NCBI GenBank assembly: GCA_051293835.1
Contig: JBPKMA010000002.1
Location: 1 to 64,000, forward strand
Length of the DNA: 64,000 bases
From: DATLZU01 sp051293835
GTDB lineage: Bacteria > Nitrospirota > Nitrospiria > Nitrospirales > Nitrospiraceae
Reading direction: 5' to 3'
Below the pieces are notes generated by a model that was given only the letters and a program-made list of their open reading frames with translations, searched no databases and was not told the DNA's origin. Made by a program: the position numbers and the translations under genes. Shown piece by piece: positions 17,964 to 27,307 of the stretch; position 1 is the first letter of the stretch; each line of letters opens with the position of its first letter.

Positions 17964-18914
17964 TCAGCTTCGTCTCGGCGCGACTTTCACCAACGAGCCG
18001 CTCTTCTTGCAGAACGCTTCAACCTTGTTCGCGATCTCGTGATAGGCCTCCGCTGTCGGCGTATCCGAGTAGAACATGGCGAACGGCTCGCCCGCATCAC
18101 ACTGCGTGACCACGTCGGGATCCAGCGGAATCCTCCCCAGGAACGGGACACCCATATCGTAGGCGGAAGCCTCGCCTCCGCCCTTGCGAAAAACCTCGAT
18201 GTGCTTGTGGCAATACGGGCAGTCAAGCCCGCTCATATTTTCCACAATCCCGATGATCGGCACCTCGCTGTCTTTGCAGAACGTGACGGACTTACGCGAA
18301 TCCAGCAGCGCGACCTCCTGCGGCGTGGTCACAATAACAGCGCCGCTCACGGTGCCGAGCAAATCGATCGTTGTCACCGACTCATTGCCGGTCCCTGGCG
18401 GCAAGTCGATCAGCAGGAAATTCAAATCCTGCCATTCCACCCCGCCGAGCAACTGGTTGATGAATTCGTACTTGTAGGCGTCACGCCAGATGATCGGGTC
18501 ATCGGAGCTCTGCAGCAAGAAGGACATGGAAGCGATTTTCAGATTGTAGGTTTGATACGGGATGATGCCGCCGGACGTGCTGATCTTCAGCTTTTGCCCT
18601 TCGGCCCCGAGCATCTTCGGAATGTTCGGCCCGTGAATATCCATGTCGCAAATGCCGACATGCCAACCCTTGAGTGCCAGGCTGACAGCGAGGTTGGTGG
18701 TGACGGTGCTTTTGCCTACCCCACCTTTGTTGCTCATCACGAGCACCTTGTGCTCGATCCGCTCCATCCGCTTCGCGACAAGCCACCGGCTGTGCCCTTC
18801 CTTGTCTTTTTGACAGGTCTCGTTCTCGTCGCAGATGGCGCAGGCCCACATGTATGTGCAGGCGTCGCCATTGCCAGCCCCTCGAGGCTGGATGACGTTT
18901 AATTCGCGCGGCAT
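17964..18914 (-). CDS. Mrp/Nbp35-type iron-sulfur cluster carrier ATPase
   Basis: Mrp/ApbC proteins bind and transfer [4Fe-4S] clusters. The 316-residue protein has the deviant Walker A motif (VMSNKGGVGKSTVTTNLAVS, about residue 60), the NIPKMLGAEGQ loop, LIDLPPGTGNESVT and the C-terminal CPYC cluster-binding pair (about residue 230). It also carries an N-terminal cysteine motif (C-x6-C-x2-C-x5-C in CTYMWACAICDENETC), which recalls the extra N-terminal cluster site of eukaryotic Nbp35. AAGGAGAAAGC precedes the ATG. Its position between tatC and moeA suggests maturation of Fe-S/molybdenum enzymes. Confidence 0.85.
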   Translation of the reverse strand: MPRELNVIQPRGAGNGDACTYMWACAICDENETCQKDKEGHSRWLVAKRMERIEHKVLVMSNKGGVGKSTVTTNLAVSLALKGWHVGICDMDIHGPNIPKMLGAEGQKLKISTSGGIIPYQTYNLKIASMSFLLQSSDDPIIWRDAYKYEFINQLLGGVEWQDLNFLLIDLPPGTGNESVTTIDLLGTVSGAVIVTTPQEVALLDSRKSVTFCKDSEVPIIGIVENMSGLDCPYCHKHIEVFRKGGGEASAYDMGVPFLGRIPLDPDVVTQCDAGEPFAMFYSDTPTAEAYHEIANKVEAFCKKSGSLVKVAPRRS

Positions 18915-19141
18915 GCTTTCTCCTTCAAAGACCGTGAGGCGTAGAAAAATCGGCTATGTGCCACCCTTGACTCCTTGCCCTCTCGCTTCACATCTGTGAT
19001 GACTTTCTCCATCGGGCGGTCCAGATCGACGGCGTGACGGCGAAGCCGTCCTCAGCTCCCGTCATGTCCCGTATCCACCTCCCCTCCGAACCCTACCTGG
19101 CTGATCATGAGCAGGACCGCGACCAGGATGACGCCTCGCCA

Positions 19142-20086
19142 TCAACGCCGGCGCCTCGACGAGGGGACTCCTACATACTCGCCCTCCGCCGCCATCACCG
19201 GGTTCGGCACCGGCGCAACCGGTTTCGCTCCCATCGCGGGCACGCCTGCTCCAGCCTGCGCGTCCGAAACCGGACGCTTCTTGCCGAACACGCCCGCGCT
19301 CACGATACCGACCTCATAAAAAAAATACATCGGTAGCGCCATGATGCACTGGTTGAACGGGTCGGGCGTCGGAGTCAGGATCGCGGCGACAAGAAATGCC
19401 CCCAGGAAGGCCCACTTCCGGTAGCGTTTGAGAAACGGCGCATCGACCCAGCCCAACTTGGCCATCAACGTAATGGCCAATGGGACTTCGAAAATCACCC
19501 CGAAGACCATCAGAAACCACAGGGCGAACCCCACGTATTGGGCGATCGAAAGTTGTGGAATGAACCCCGCGTTGACGCCGTAGGAAATGAGAAAGTTCAG
19601 CGCGAACGGCAGGACGAAGAAAAAAGAGAACAACATGCCAGCATAGAACGCGACGGTGCTGAGAAGCACGAACGGTCCGACGAATCGCCGCTCATGAACG
19701 TGCAATCCCGGCACGACGAACTGCCAAATTTCCCAGAGAATATAAGGCGTGGCCAGCACGACCGCGAAGAGACCAGCGACCTTGACATTCTGCCACAGCG
19801 CTTCGGCCGGAGCGAGGAACACAAACGGCACGGTCGGCAGATCGGTCGGAACCCAGGTCAGAGATCCCGGCACGAACATGTTCTGAAGGGGAATCCGCAG
19901 CCACCGCACCAAGGTGTCAGCATAGAAAAACGTGACGACGAAGACGATCCCCGTGGCGATAACTGCCCGGGTTAGCCGGACCTGGAGTTCGACCAGGTGC
20001 GCCATGACCGGCATCTTCTTGTCTTCGAGCGGCTTGAAGACGGAGTCGCGCAGCCACTTTTCGAACTTTTTCAGGCCCTCAGCCAT
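19142..20086 (-). CDS. tatC: Twin-arginine translocase subunit TatC
   Basis: TatC recognises twin-arginine signal peptides and, with TatA/TatB, exports folded proteins such as cofactor-loaded redox enzymes. The 314-residue protein has six membrane helices. The family landmark MAHLVELQVRLTRAVIATG starts near residue 28, and the loop glutamate is in VFLAPAEALWQNVKVAG. The AILTPTPDPFNQCIMALPMY block before the last helices is also present. It carries about 25 extra N-terminal and about 55 extra C-terminal residues rich in Pro, Ala and Arg. No tatA/tatB gene is adjacent. Confidence 0.9.
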   Translation of the reverse strand: MAEGLKKFEKWLRDSVFKPLEDKKMPVMAHLVELQVRLTRAVIATGIVFVVTFFYADTLVRWLRIPLQNMFVPGSLTWVPTDLPTVPFVFLAPAEALWQNVKVAGLFAVVLATPYILWEIWQFVVPGLHVHERRFVGPFVLLSTVAFYAGMLFSFFFVLPFALNFLISYGVNAGFIPQLSIAQYVGFALWFLMVFGVIFEVPLAITLMAKLGWVDAPFLKRYRKWAFLGAFLVAAILTPTPDPFNQCIMALPMYFFYEVGIVSAGVFGKKRPVSDAQAGAGVPAMGAKPVAPVPNPVMAAEGEYVGVPSSRRRR

Positions 20087-20157
20087 ACGCCACAGCTATC
20101 CCCTGCCCGCGTGCAGCCATCAGCCACAGGAATCCTCTGCCGTCAGCTGTTCGCCGA

Positions 20158-21687
20158 TTACTTCGGGTTCACCGCCACAAAGAGGTTGTTCCCCTGCCGG
20201 CTGAGCAGCAGCACGACCATTTCCTCTTTTTTAATCTTGGCCGACGCCTTCTGGTAATCCTCCATGCTCTTGATGACTTCATGGTTGATTTCCTGAATGA
20301 CATCTCCCCGTTGCAAACCGGCCGCTTCCGCCGCACTGCCGGCTTCCACCTGGTTGATCACCACACCTGTCGTTTTGGCAGGCAGGTTTAACTGCCCCAT
20401 CATCGCTGGATCGAGCGGTTGCACTCGAATCGCGGCCAGCACGTTGTCCGGCGGTTTTACGGTTTCAGCCGGAGGCGGAGGAGGTTCTCTCCGTGCCAAT
20501 ACCTCGTCGGGCGGCCGCTCGGCGACTTTGACCTTGATCGTATGCTCCTTGCCGTCACGGAGAATCTTCACCTCCGCGTCCTTTCCAACGGCGGTGCGCG
20601 CGACCATATTGCGCAGATGGCTTACGCTCTGCACTTCCTTGCCGTTGAACGCGATAACCACGTCTCCGCGCTTGATCCCCGCCGCAGCGGACGGCCCGTT
20701 CTCGTTCACGTCGCTGATCAATACGCCCTTCTGCTGTTCGGGAATCTTGAACGACTTGGCCAACGCCGGCGTGATCTCCTGGATTGCCACACCCATCCAC
20801 CCGCGCACGACCTTGCCCGTTTTGGTCAGGCTGTCGACGATGTCCACAGCGATGCTGCTGGGAATGGCGAAGCCGATGCCTTCCGATCCGCCCGTCCGCG
20901 AAAAGATTGCGGTGTTGATTCCGATCAACTCGCCGTTCATGTTCACCAACGCCCCGCCGGAGTTGCCGGGATTGATCGCCGCATCCGTCTGGATGAAGTC
21001 CTCATAATCCGCAATCCCGACATTGCCACGGCCGAGCGCACTGATAATGCCTAGCGTTACCGTCGAGCTCAGCCCGAACGGGCTCCCGACCGCCAGTACG
21101 AGATCACCCACCTGCAGTTTTTCGTAGTCCGCCCACTTGAGATAGGGCAGATCCTTCGCATCGATTTTGATCACTGCTAGATCGGTTTTCGGATCGGTCC
21201 CGATGATTTTCGCGGTGAATTCCCGTCGGTCGCTCAAGGTCACCGTGATCTGGGAAGCGTTTTCGATCACATGATTGTTGGTTACAATATAGCCGTTGGG
21301 GTCCAGAATGACCCCAGAACCTGCGCTCTGGTCCGGATGACGGGGGCCTGGAGGAAACAGCGGAGGGCCGGGAGGCTCAGCGCCTGGCGGTTCTTCGCCC
21401 GGAGGTCCTCCAAACGGACCGGGCGGCAAGGGACGGCGGCCTTCGCGGCGCCCTTCTCCACCACCGGTCACGGCGATGTTGACCACCGCCGGGGTCACCT
21501 GCTTCACGATTTCCGAGAAGCCCTGAGCAAACGCCGGCGGCACGCCTGCCGCGTCAGCCGTGGTCACGTGTTGAAGGGCGATCCCTGCCGCAACCACCAC
21601 GCCCAAGAACAAAGCTGAGCCCGCAGCGAGAGCTCGTTGACTGCAATGTCTCATAACGGATTCCTCCGCATTGCTGAGGTACTTCAT
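20158..21687 (-). CDS. Periplasmic serine protease HtrA/DegP family
   Basis: This chaperone-protease degrades misfolded envelope proteins. It has a signal peptide (SALFLGVVVAAGIALQHV), a Pro/Gly-rich linker, a trypsin-like domain with the triad His in NNHVIENAS, Asp in DLAVIKID and Ser in NPGNSGGALV, then two PDZ domains (about residues 285-375 and 410-500). The frame allows two starts: ATG 21687 (GAGGAAATCGGT upstream) and ATG 21654 (GGAGG upstream), both with ribosome sites. The shorter gives a normal signal peptide of about 30 residues. It is the first gene of the minus-strand block and has its own promoter. Confidence 0.88.
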   Translation of the reverse strand: MKYLSNAEESVMRHCSQRALAAGSALFLGVVVAAGIALQHVTTADAAGVPPAFAQGFSEIVKQVTPAVVNIAVTGGGEGRREGRRPLPPGPFGGPPGEEPPGAEPPGPPLFPPGPRHPDQSAGSGVILDPNGYIVTNNHVIENASQITVTLSDRREFTAKIIGTDPKTDLAVIKIDAKDLPYLKWADYEKLQVGDLVLAVGSPFGLSSTVTLGIISALGRGNVGIADYEDFIQTDAAINPGNSGGALVNMNGELIGINTAIFSRTGGSEGIGFAIPSSIAVDIVDSLTKTGKVVRGWMGVAIQEITPALAKSFKIPEQQKGVLISDVNENGPSAAAGIKRGDVVIAFNGKEVQSVSHLRNMVARTAVGKDAEVKILRDGKEHTIKVKVAERPPDEVLARREPPPPPAETVKPPDNVLAAIRVQPLDPAMMGQLNLPAKTTGVVINQVEAGSAAEAAGLQRGDVIQEINHEVIKSMEDYQKASAKIKKEEMVVLLLSRQGNNLFVAVNPK

Positions 21688-21804
21688 ACCGATTTCCTCG
21701 ATTCAACTCACCTGTACCAGGCAAAAGCACCGGGACCACGGAAACAGGCGCTCTTGTCCGCGTCTACTTCACCCTGTCCGGTTGTGTCCGCTCCGCAAAA
21801 CACA

Positions 21805-21834
21805 ATTGTACACCATTCGCGGAACCGCCTTCAA
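21805..21834 (-). promoter_or_regulatory. Sigma70-type promoter for htrA
   Basis: On the minus strand TTGAAG (21834-21829) and TACAAT (21810-21805) are 18 bases apart, with TG directly before the -10. The expected start is near 21798, giving a leader of about 110 bases. The rest of the gap 21,688-22,001 shows nothing else recognisable. Confidence 0.4.
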
Positions 21835-22001
21835 AGACTAAAAGTCCCCTTCTGACGAGGGCAGGACTTCGCCGAGAAGAGACTATCTTCATCGATTAAC
21901 CCAGCGAGCAGCCGGGGGCACACAGCGCACAGAGCCGCGTTGTTCGCTGCTCCCCGTTCGCTCTTATCATGGAAGACATCCCCAGAGACCAGGCGTCTGA
22001 T

Positions 22002-22772
22002 TCATCCCTGGGCTGGATTCATTTCCGTCCGTTGTTTATGGAGCCAGGCATCCTGGAGACTTAAGATGAGACGTTTGGCGGCTTGGTTCATGGAGACGAC
22101 GCGCAGGGTGCGCGTGGCGCCTTCGAAGGTCGGCGGCCAGAAGCGTCGCTCGGGATCCTGCGGCCGGAGGTACACCACGGGATACCATTGGTTGACCCCG
22201 GGAGCCGACGGACTGTCGAGCGTCGCCCACGCGCGTCCCTCCGCACGCAGCAAAGCCCGGCCGGCGTCGATATCGATCAACGCGACTTCGATCAATGACC
22301 AGTTATCGCGCCGGAACCCCGGCTGCATATGTGCCGTCCATCCAAGAAACACGTAGATCGGATATTCTTGCTCGGTACTGGAGAGCACCGCGACAGCCAA
22401 ATAGTCCACGCCGTACCGCTTGCCCAACTCGCGGAACGCGGCGATGTCTCCTGCGGGCTTGAGGCCATCGACGGGAAGAACCTTGTCGATGACGATCGGA
22501 AGATGTTGACCGATCTGTTCCTTCAGAGTCTGTGCCAGCCGGTTCACCGCTTCGTCCGGCGGAGGCGGGGCTGCATCCGGAGCCGACGCATCGGCGATCA
22601 CGACGAGCCCGGCGTGAATGGGTCGCTCCGCGGGCAAAAGCGAGACCGACGGTTCCGTGATCGCCTGCGGGCCCAGATAGGCCGCCATCCGGCTCGGTGG
22701 AACCGCAGAGACGCAGGCGGTCAGCGAGAGCAGTCCTAACGCCAGCCAGACGGATCTGACCTGGATTCGCAT
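22002..22772 (-). CDS. Outer-membrane-type lipoprotein, unknown family
   Basis: The 256-residue product has a lipoprotein signal with canonical LTAC box (cysteine at about residue 20). It then contains RELGKRYGVDYLAVAVLSS (about residue 130) and a C-terminal helix MNQAAKRLILSLQDAWLHKQ. The mid-region pattern of a conserved VDYLAVAVLSS strand recalls rhombotarget-type lipoproteins, but the match is weak and is offered only as a lead. AGAGGTGG lies before the ATG at 22772. It is divergent from the GT2 gene across 189 bases. Confidence 0.6.
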   Translation of the reverse strand: MRIQVRSVWLALGLLSLTACVSAVPPSRMAAYLGPQAITEPSVSLLPAERPIHAGLVVIADASAPDAAPPPPDEAVNRLAQTLKEQIGQHLPIVIDKVLPVDGLKPAGDIAAFRELGKRYGVDYLAVAVLSSTEQEYPIYVFLGWTAHMQPGFRRDNWSLIEVALIDIDAGRALLRAEGRAWATLDSPSAPGVNQWYPVVYLRPQDPERRFWPPTFEGATRTLRVVSMNQAAKRLILSLQDAWLHKQRTEMNPAQG

Positions 22773-22961
22773 ATCCCACCTCTTCCTTCTGTCGTTCAGC
22801 CTGCTTCCGGACTTTTTTCATACGTTCGCTCCCGTTCGGCGGAGCTGTCAAGCCCCCGGACCTTGCAATCGACTTCGGACTCGGCTAGGGTGTGGCAACT
22901 CAACCGCCTCCGACCGTCTCCGTCCGATGGAAAAGCGGCAGGGAGACGCCCGGAGCATCCG

Positions 22962-23777
22962 ATGCCTATGCGACATCCTTCGTTCCTCCCGGATCTTTCG
23001 GTTGTTGTTCCGGCTTACAACGAAGCCGCGCGCATTCTTCCGCCCCTCCATCGTCTCGCGCGCTACCTCGACAGCCAAGGTGCGCCTTATGAGATCCTTG
23101 TAGTGGACGACGGCAGCAGTGATGGCACCGCCGAGGCGGTCGAGCGTTTCCGCGCCGGGTGCCCGGCGGTCCGACTGATCCGACTGCCGGCGAATCAAGG
23201 GAAGGGGGCCGCCGTGCGCAAGGGCATGTTGGAGGCCAACGGCCGACTGCAACTGTTCACCGATGCGGACGGGGCGACCCCAATCGAAGAACTCCGGTGG
23301 TTGGAACAGGCCGTGATCGACGGAGCCGATTTGGCCATCGGGTCCCGCACGCTCGCCTCGCGCGATCCGCGTTACACGGTTCGCGCGCGATGGCATCGCA
23401 GCGTGTTGGGCGCGCTGTTCAACATGCTGGTCCGGTGCGCGGGCATCGCCGGCATCGCCGACACTCAGTGTGGATTCAAGCTGTTTCGAAGATCCGTCGC
23501 CCGCGACCTGTTCTCGGTCGCCAGTATCAACGGATATGGTTTTGACCTTGAATTGCTCTACATCGCCCAACGCCGCGGCTATCGCATCGCGGAGGTTCCG
23601 GTCAACTGGGCTGATCAGCCGGGCTCGAAGGTCCGGGTCCTTCGCGACGGCCTTCGCATGGTGCGCGACCTCTTCGCCATCCGACGCAATGACGCGCAGG
23701 GACGGTACGCCCCCGCCGAGTCTTTGCCGCACGCCGCCGATGTAGTGTTGAGCCAGCCCGGCTCCCCGCCTTCCTGA
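22962..23777 (+). CDS. GT2 family glycosyltransferase (dolichyl-phosphate sugar synthase-like)
   Basis: The 271-residue protein has the GT2 fold signature DLSVVVPAYNEAARILPPLH at the start and VVDDGSSDGTAE (about residue 46). The nucleotide-sugar DxD site is FTDADGATP (about residue 102), and GFKLFRRSVARDLFS follows near residue 170. It most resembles the Alg5/Dpm1 group that transfers glucose or mannose to a polyprenyl phosphate. GGAG lies six bases before the ATG at 22962; an ATG two codons later is possible. It ends nine bases from the convergent membrane-protein gene. Confidence 0.82.
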   Translation: MPMRHPSFLPDLSVVVPAYNEAARILPPLHRLARYLDSQGAPYEILVVDDGSSDGTAEAVERFRAGCPAVRLIRLPANQGKGAAVRKGMLEANGRLQLFTDADGATPIEELRWLEQAVIDGADLAIGSRTLASRDPRYTVRARWHRSVLGALFNMLVRCAGIAGIADTQCGFKLFRRSVARDLFSVASINGYGFDLELLYIAQRRGYRIAEVPVNWADQPGSKVRVLRDGLRMVRDLFAIRRNDAQGRYAPAESLPHAADVVLSQPGSPPS

Positions 23778-23786
23778 GTTCATTCC

Positions 23787-25340
23787 TCAGCGTCTCACGT
23801 AAATGACGACCTTGGCGTCTTCGTAAACAGTGCGCCAACCGGCTTCCCGTCGAAGGGCTTGATCCAGCGGACTTCCGCGGCGAACGAGCGCCCAATCGAC
23901 CCCATACTTATCGAGCACGCCCAGCGCTGGAGGATCCCAGTTGGTCAACGCGACGTAGTCATAGAAGATCCATCGATCGCCGATCCGCCAGGCCGGCATG
24001 CGGCCGTCGATAAAAATCTTCTCTTCCGGGAGCCACCAGAGCAGAAATCCTCCATAGCCGTAATCGTTGTACATTCTGGTCCCTACCTGGTCGCGATGCG
24101 TGTGCACCCACTGCACCGCTTCGATGGGATAGTCGGTTTGGCGGAAGAATTCGCCGGGATGGAGTCCCGAGAGCGCCACCCGCTGGAGATGATCCGGTCC
24201 GGCCAGCCCCATCATGAGGCCCATCGCCGCCGTCGCGGCCAACAGCCAAGCTTTGGGCCGGAAACCCGCTGCGAGCACGAGTCGTGTCGCCTGCTCCATC
24301 GCCGCCGCCACCAGTTCCGCGCACCACGGCAGGCTCACGACGAGCAACAGCGGCACATTCCGCCAATGCCGCAGGGAAAGGAGGAGAAAGACGAGGAGGA
24401 CCGTCCAGCGAACCGGTTCGACTCGGCGATAGCAGTAGAACCCAGTCAAGCTGAATCCTAGGAGATAGGCAACATAGACAAGACCGGCGCGGCTTTGGAG
24501 AGAGACCGGCTGCCACTCGTGCAACACGTCGATCATGAAGCGGTCGCTCAGCGACGCATAGATTTCCGCATACAGCCGCCAGCCGTAGGGATTGACCAAT
24601 GTCACCAAGGCCGATGCGGCCAGAGCGACGGCGAACCGTCCGATCTCGCGCCCAGGCATAACCGGTTCGTCGAGACGATCGGCGAGCCCTGGCCGACGGG
24701 AAACGATCCATCGCATCACCACAGAGGCCACCAAAGTCAATCCCAGCAGGAACAGTCCTGCCGTAAACCCGCCATGGAGATTGGCCCAGAGCAGAAATAA
24801 CGGAGGCAACACCCACCAGCGGCCTCGTCCGGTGGAGCAAGCATGGCGAACGACTCGGAGCGTGAGCGCCATTCCTAGGAGCGTCACCAGTTGCGTCCTG
24901 GCACCCAGGAACGGCAAGGCCACCCAGAGGGCGGCGGCGACAGCGAGGAGTTTCTGGGTCCGCCCGGCCGCCGCTGGTTCCACCGCCGCCCAGCAAGCGC
25001 CGAGCGTCACCGTGGCAAACAACAGGATGACCCCCAACGGGCCAACCGGGCCCAATCCTTGATAGATGGCGGCGATGAGCTCATCCGTAAGCCACGCATG
25101 CTCCACCCAGGGCCAATCGGGCATGGTGTGGGAATACGGATCGACAGCTGGTAAGCGCCATCCCTGACGGATCAGATCAAGCCCCGCCCTCAAGTGCCAG
25201 CCAAAGTCGGGATCGACAAGGGGTTGGAGGCTCAGATTCACAACGAAGAACAAAAGCAGCCCATCGAGGGCAGGAAACCCCGCAGCCGGATTCTTCGTTC
25301 CGCGTGGATCGTGGGTCGTCACGGACCGCGTCTGAGCCAA
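23787..25340 (-). CDS. Polytopic membrane protein, GT-C-like
   Basis: The 517-residue protein has about ten hydrophobic helices (residues 25-420) and a soluble C-terminal domain of about 95 residues. Its first periplasmic loop, DPDFGWHLRAGLDLIRQGWR followed by DPYSHTMPDWPWVEHAWLTD, has the acidic D/E pattern of GT-C glycosyltransferases that use polyprenyl-phosphate sugars. The C-terminal FIDGRMPAWRIGDRWIFYDY block is found in similar uncharacterised proteins. The neighbouring GT2 enzyme could supply its lipid-linked donor. That pairing is an inference. Confidence 0.6.
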   Translation of the reverse strand: MAQTRSVTTHDPRGTKNPAAGFPALDGLLLFFVVNLSLQPLVDPDFGWHLRAGLDLIRQGWRLPAVDPYSHTMPDWPWVEHAWLTDELIAAIYQGLGPVGPLGVILLFATVTLGACWAAVEPAAAGRTQKLLAVAAALWVALPFLGARTQLVTLLGMALTLRVVRHACSTGRGRWWVLPPLFLLWANLHGGFTAGLFLLGLTLVASVVMRWIVSRRPGLADRLDEPVMPGREIGRFAVALAASALVTLVNPYGWRLYAEIYASLSDRFMIDVLHEWQPVSLQSRAGLVYVAYLLGFSLTGFYCYRRVEPVRWTVLLVFLLLSLRHWRNVPLLLVVSLPWCAELVAAAMEQATRLVLAAGFRPKAWLLAATAAMGLMMGLAGPDHLQRVALSGLHPGEFFRQTDYPIEAVQWVHTHRDQVGTRMYNDYGYGGFLLWWLPEEKIFIDGRMPAWRIGDRWIFYDYVALTNWDPPALGVLDKYGVDWALVRRGSPLDQALRREAGWRTVYEDAKVVIYVRR

Positions 25341-25350
25341 GCCGTCGCGG

Positions 25351-27069
25351 TCATTGCGCTGCAGCGACCGGCCGCCTGACCAACAGATTGCCCAATACTA
25401 GCCAGTCGACGTCCGTGCGGAGGAAACAATGGACTGCGTCGTCCGGTGTGCACACGATCGGCTCGTTCACGTTAAAGGAGGTGTTGAGTAAGACCGGCAC
25501 CCCGGTCCGACGCTCGAAGGCTTCCAGCAATTTCCGGAAGCGCGGATTGGACTCGCGATCGACAGTATGCACCCGGGCGGTCCCGTCCACATGGGTGACC
25601 GCAGGGATGAGACCCTTCGCGGCCGGCAACACCCGCGCGGTGAAAAGCATGAAGGGCGATGGCGACGGTGGATCGAAATAGTCTCCGGCGCGTTCTTCCA
25701 AGACCGACGGTGCGAACGGACGAAACCATTCCCGCAACTTCACCCTGGCATTGATCAGTTCGCGCATGTCTTCGCGCCGCGGATCGGCCAAAAGGCTGCG
25801 GTTGCCTAACGCGCGCGGCCCCCATTCCATCCGGCCTTGGAACCAGAACACCAGACGGCCCCTCGCCAGTTCTTCCGCCGCGCGCGTACAGAGTTCCTCC
25901 TCCGGCAAGGCAGTGGCGACCAAGCCAGCCCGATCCAGCGCACGCCGGCACTCCTGCTCGTCAAAGGCGGGCCCTAGGTATGCTGACCGCAGCACCTCCC
26001 GGTCGGGCATCCCGCCGCAACGGGACGCCCACCACAGCGCGGCGCCCAAGGCCGCACCCGAATCCCCCGCCGCCGGCTGGACATAGATTCGTCTGAACTC
26101 CGTTTCCCGGAGCAACCGGCTGTTGGCTACGCAGTTATAAGCGACGCCTCCGGCCAGGCAGAGGGATTCGGCACGGGTGCGCGCATGCAGCGATCGAGCC
26201 AAATGCAGCAACGTGTCTTCCAACACCCGTTGCGCGCTGGCTGCGATGTCACGGTGACGCTGAGTGATCTCGTCGGCGGGTTGCCGATTCGGCCCCAGCA
26301 AGCGGATCAACTCGGGTGAAAAGATCCGCACCCGCGCCAGGTGAAAATCCAGCAACCTGGTGTTCAGCTGAAATTCGCCGTCCGGTCGCAGAGGCAGCAC
26401 ATGCGTGCGAAGCGCGGGCGCAAATGTTGGCTCCCCATAGGCGGCAAGCCCCATGACGATGTACTCGTCGGAGTCCGGACGGAATCCCAAAAACGACGTG
26501 ACGGCGGCATAGAATTGCCCAAGGGAATGCGGCAATGGGATCCGCTTCAGCACACGGATATCCCGGCCTTCTCCCATTGCCAACAATGCCGTATGCGCTT
26601 CGGACGCCCCATCGACCACCAGAATCGCCGCCCGCTCGAAGGGTGACACCAGAAACGCGCTCGCGGCATGGCAGAGATGGTGATCCAGAAACACCGGACG
26701 GCGGTGGATGGCGCCGAAATCTCGACCCAACCGGCCCCTCAGGAACGCCAGCTCCGCCCATTCCTGACCGAGCCGTTCGAGGCTCCGCCGGCCCTTCACC
26801 CGGAAGAGTTGCGGGGATCGCAGCATCGCCCCGAGCGCCAGCACTGCCCGGCGTCCCAGAACCCAGTATTTCCACGGGACGGCGATCGCGTCCACCTCGT
26901 CGAGCCGCACCCCAGCCTCGCGCAGGCAATAGCGAATTGCGTGGAGAGGCAAGGCGGTCACATGTTTGATGCGGACGAAGCGTTCCTCTTCGGCCGCCGC
27001 CACAATCCGCCCACCCTGGACGAGCGCGGCGGCCGCATCCCGCATATTCGTGAACCCTAGAACCAACAC
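25351..27069 (-). CDS. NodU/CmcH-type carbamoyltransferase
   Basis: This family makes carbamoyl-adenylate from carbamoyl phosphate and ATP and transfers the carbamoyl group to a hydroxyl on sugars or natural products. The 572-residue protein shows LGFTNMRDAAAALVQGGRIV at the start and the metal-site block FLDHHLCHAASAFLVSPFER (about residue 127). It also has the ATP-site run CLAGGVAYNCVANSRLL and the C-terminal FQGRMEWGPRALGNRSLLAD and VLLNTSFNVNEPIVCTPDDA. The start is GTG at 27069, with GGAGG six bases upstream. It lies just upstream of the GT-C-like gene, suggesting modification of an envelope glycan. Confidence 0.85.
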   Translation of the reverse strand: MLVLGFTNMRDAAAALVQGGRIVAAAEEERFVRIKHVTALPLHAIRYCLREAGVRLDEVDAIAVPWKYWVLGRRAVLALGAMLRSPQLFRVKGRRSLERLGQEWAELAFLRGRLGRDFGAIHRRPVFLDHHLCHAASAFLVSPFERAAILVVDGASEAHTALLAMGEGRDIRVLKRIPLPHSLGQFYAAVTSFLGFRPDSDEYIVMGLAAYGEPTFAPALRTHVLPLRPDGEFQLNTRLLDFHLARVRIFSPELIRLLGPNRQPADEITQRHRDIAASAQRVLEDTLLHLARSLHARTRAESLCLAGGVAYNCVANSRLLRETEFRRIYVQPAAGDSGAALGAALWWASRCGGMPDREVLRSAYLGPAFDEQECRRALDRAGLVATALPEEELCTRAAEELARGRLVFWFQGRMEWGPRALGNRSLLADPRREDMRELINARVKLREWFRPFAPSVLEERAGDYFDPPSPSPFMLFTARVLPAAKGLIPAVTHVDGTARVHTVDRESNPRFRKLLEAFERRTGVPVLLNTSFNVNEPIVCTPDDAVHCFLRTDVDWLVLGNLLVRRPVAAAQ

Positions 27070-27307
27070 GGACTACCTCCACAGCCCGGCCCTCGTACCG
27101 CCTCTCCCGGCGACGCAAGGATAAAGGATAAACGAGCGCTCCTCCACTGGCAAGGCGCAATCCTAAGGGGCGTATTGCAATCGTCCGCCAGTTTCTGTAC
27201 GGTGAGCACGCTGTTTCCCTTCCTGTTGCCGATGAGGTGATGAGGTGTCGATGCTCGGTCACAGCGGTGTGCGTTCCATCGATCCTCGGTCGCCGGCGAA
27301 CCCTACC

